Origin: Nostoc favosum CHAB5714
GTDB lineage: Bacteria; Cyanobacteriota; Cyanobacteriia; Cyanobacteriales; Nostocaceae
DNA length: 64,000 nucleotides
Direction: 5' to 3'
Assembly (NCBI RefSeq): GCF_020829495.1
Contig: NZ_JAIVFQ010000005.1
Span: 118,231-182,230, forward strand
Positions 63,453 through 64,000 of the stretch are shown in pieces. Position 1 is the stretch's first letter. Every line of letters starts with the position of its first letter. The position numbers and the translations under genes were made by a program. The notes under the pieces are model-generated. The model searched no databases. It was not told the origin of the DNA and was given only the letters and a program-made list of their open reading frames with translations.

Positions 63453-63789
63453 TCCTGAACGTGGTGAAGTTTGGCTAGTCGATCTAGGTTATGTGGCGAA
63501 AGTCAGACCATGTTTGGTAATTAGTATCCCTGTTCTAGAGCAAGACCGTGCATTAGTGACTCTGGTTCCACACACAACAAGCCCGCGCGGTTCAAGATTT
63601 GAGGTGCAAGTCAAAGCTAGTTTCCTTCGGGAAGGAGTATTTGACGTACAAAACATCATCACAATCCCTCATGCAAAACTTTTACGCAAACTGGGAAGTA
63701 TGACACCAGAGCAAATGGTGGAGTTACAGGAGGTGCTGCTCTTCTGGTTGGGATTTGAAGAAGAAAATGCTGAGGAAGATGAGGAGTAG
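63445..63789 (+). CDS. PemK/MazF-family mRNA interferase toxin
   Basis: A predicted sequence-specific endoribonuclease of 114 residues. PERGEVWLVDLG (about 4-15) and RPCLVISIPV are the family's start, with the catalytic Arg region; VTLVPHTTS (about 51-59), FLREGVFDVQNIITIPHAKL and LGSMTPEQMVELQEVLLFWLG follow. ATG at 63445 overlaps the antitoxin stop (ATGACTAG); the frame extends to ATG 63427. The C-terminus is acidic (EEENAEEDEE). Confidence 0.9.
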   Translation: MTSPERGEVWLVDLGYVAKVRPCLVISIPVLEQDRALVTLVPHTTSPRGSRFEVQVKASFLREGVFDVQNIITIPHAKLLRKLGSMTPEQMVELQEVLLFWLGFEEENAEEDEE

Positions 63790-63874
63790 TCTGTGCATTG
63801 GTTGTGACAGCATAACTCAATTGTTATCAAACGCGATGCCTACGGCTGGCTACGCCTACGCATAGTAGTATTTT

Positions 63875-64000
63875 TTGACACTCCCCATGCGTAAACGCAG
63901 GGGATTCCAGCGTCACTGACGTTCCTTGCTTTTACAGGTCTTTCGACCAATAGAAGTAGAGGGAACATCTCGACTGGCGTTACTTCCCGGATGCCCTCCG
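63875..64000 (-). mobile_element. Right end of an IS200/IS605-type element, running off the window
   Basis: TGACACTCCCC (63877-63887) followed by the hairpin TGCGTAAACGCA (63888-63899) and GGGGATTCC is the form seen at right ends of IS200/IS605 elements that carry tnpB on the opposite strand. The following 90 bases (TTACAGGTC...GACTGGCG) are structured, as expected of the region giving the guide RNA scaffold. The tnpB gene would lie beyond the window. The same pattern occurs in the remnant at 50371. Confidence 0.6.

Overview
The window is a piece of a filamentous, probably heterocyst-forming cyanobacterial chromosome of the Nostoc/Anabaena type. This rests on a complete phycocyanin operon (cpcB-cpcA-two rod linkers-cpcD-cpcE-cpcF), a Psb30/Ycf12 photosystem II gene, frequent GCGATCGC (HIP1) octamers, and very abundant short tandem heptamers and palindromic repeats. 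No rRNA or tRNA gene was seen.

Layout. 1-6.9 kb is a sulfur region: the 3' end of cysE, a Crp-family regulator, three genes carrying four NIL domains, then cysW, cysT and sbpA on the minus strand; no cysA ATPase is present. 7.3-10.9 kb holds a class II glutamine amidotransferase, purE and nagA. 11.1-13.1 kb holds a beta-rich hypothetical protein, a decayed transposase and a SnoaL-like protein. 13.2-19.9 kb looks like a hopanoid locus: an HpnG-type nucleosidase and a ferritin-like diiron protein on the minus strand, diverging from an RND transporter, HpnA and HpnH. 20.9-27.9 kb holds a methyltransferase and the cpc operon. 28-41.9 kb has an HD hydrolase, an acyl-CoA dehydrogenase relic, a PutA-like proline catabolic enzyme, a GNAT, an RTX protein, a hybrid histidine kinase with a broken 5' end, a BtuF-like protein, two half-size UPF0016 transporters, a YkgJ protein and psb30. 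42.3-50.2 kb has recJ and an iron-siderophore group (binding protein, AMIN-TonB receptor, AraC/PchR regulator). 50.4-56.1 kb has an IS200/IS605-like remnant with a ribbon-helix-helix gene and a pst phosphate operon headed by a second sulfate-binding-protein gene. 57-63.8 kb has a metallophosphoesterase, a YebC protein, a UbiH-like hydroxylase, a Uma2 protein and a MazF-type toxin-antitoxin pair. The window ends inside an IS200/IS605-like right end.

The most unusual aspect is the repeat content. At least nine short elements (about 120-195 bp) with terminal inverted repeats are present. One can be compared with an empty site elsewhere in the window, and another has an 11-bp direct flank. A perfect 20-bp palindrome (AGACGCGATTAATCGCGTCT) and purine-rich or heptameric intergenic repeats have also entered coding genes (hpnG, putA-like, RND transporter, recJ, probably nagA) without breaking the reading frame. 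Three independent 21-bp tandem arrays occur, two of them sharing a 14-bp core. All functional assignments are by reading motifs and remembered family sequences; no database search was possible.
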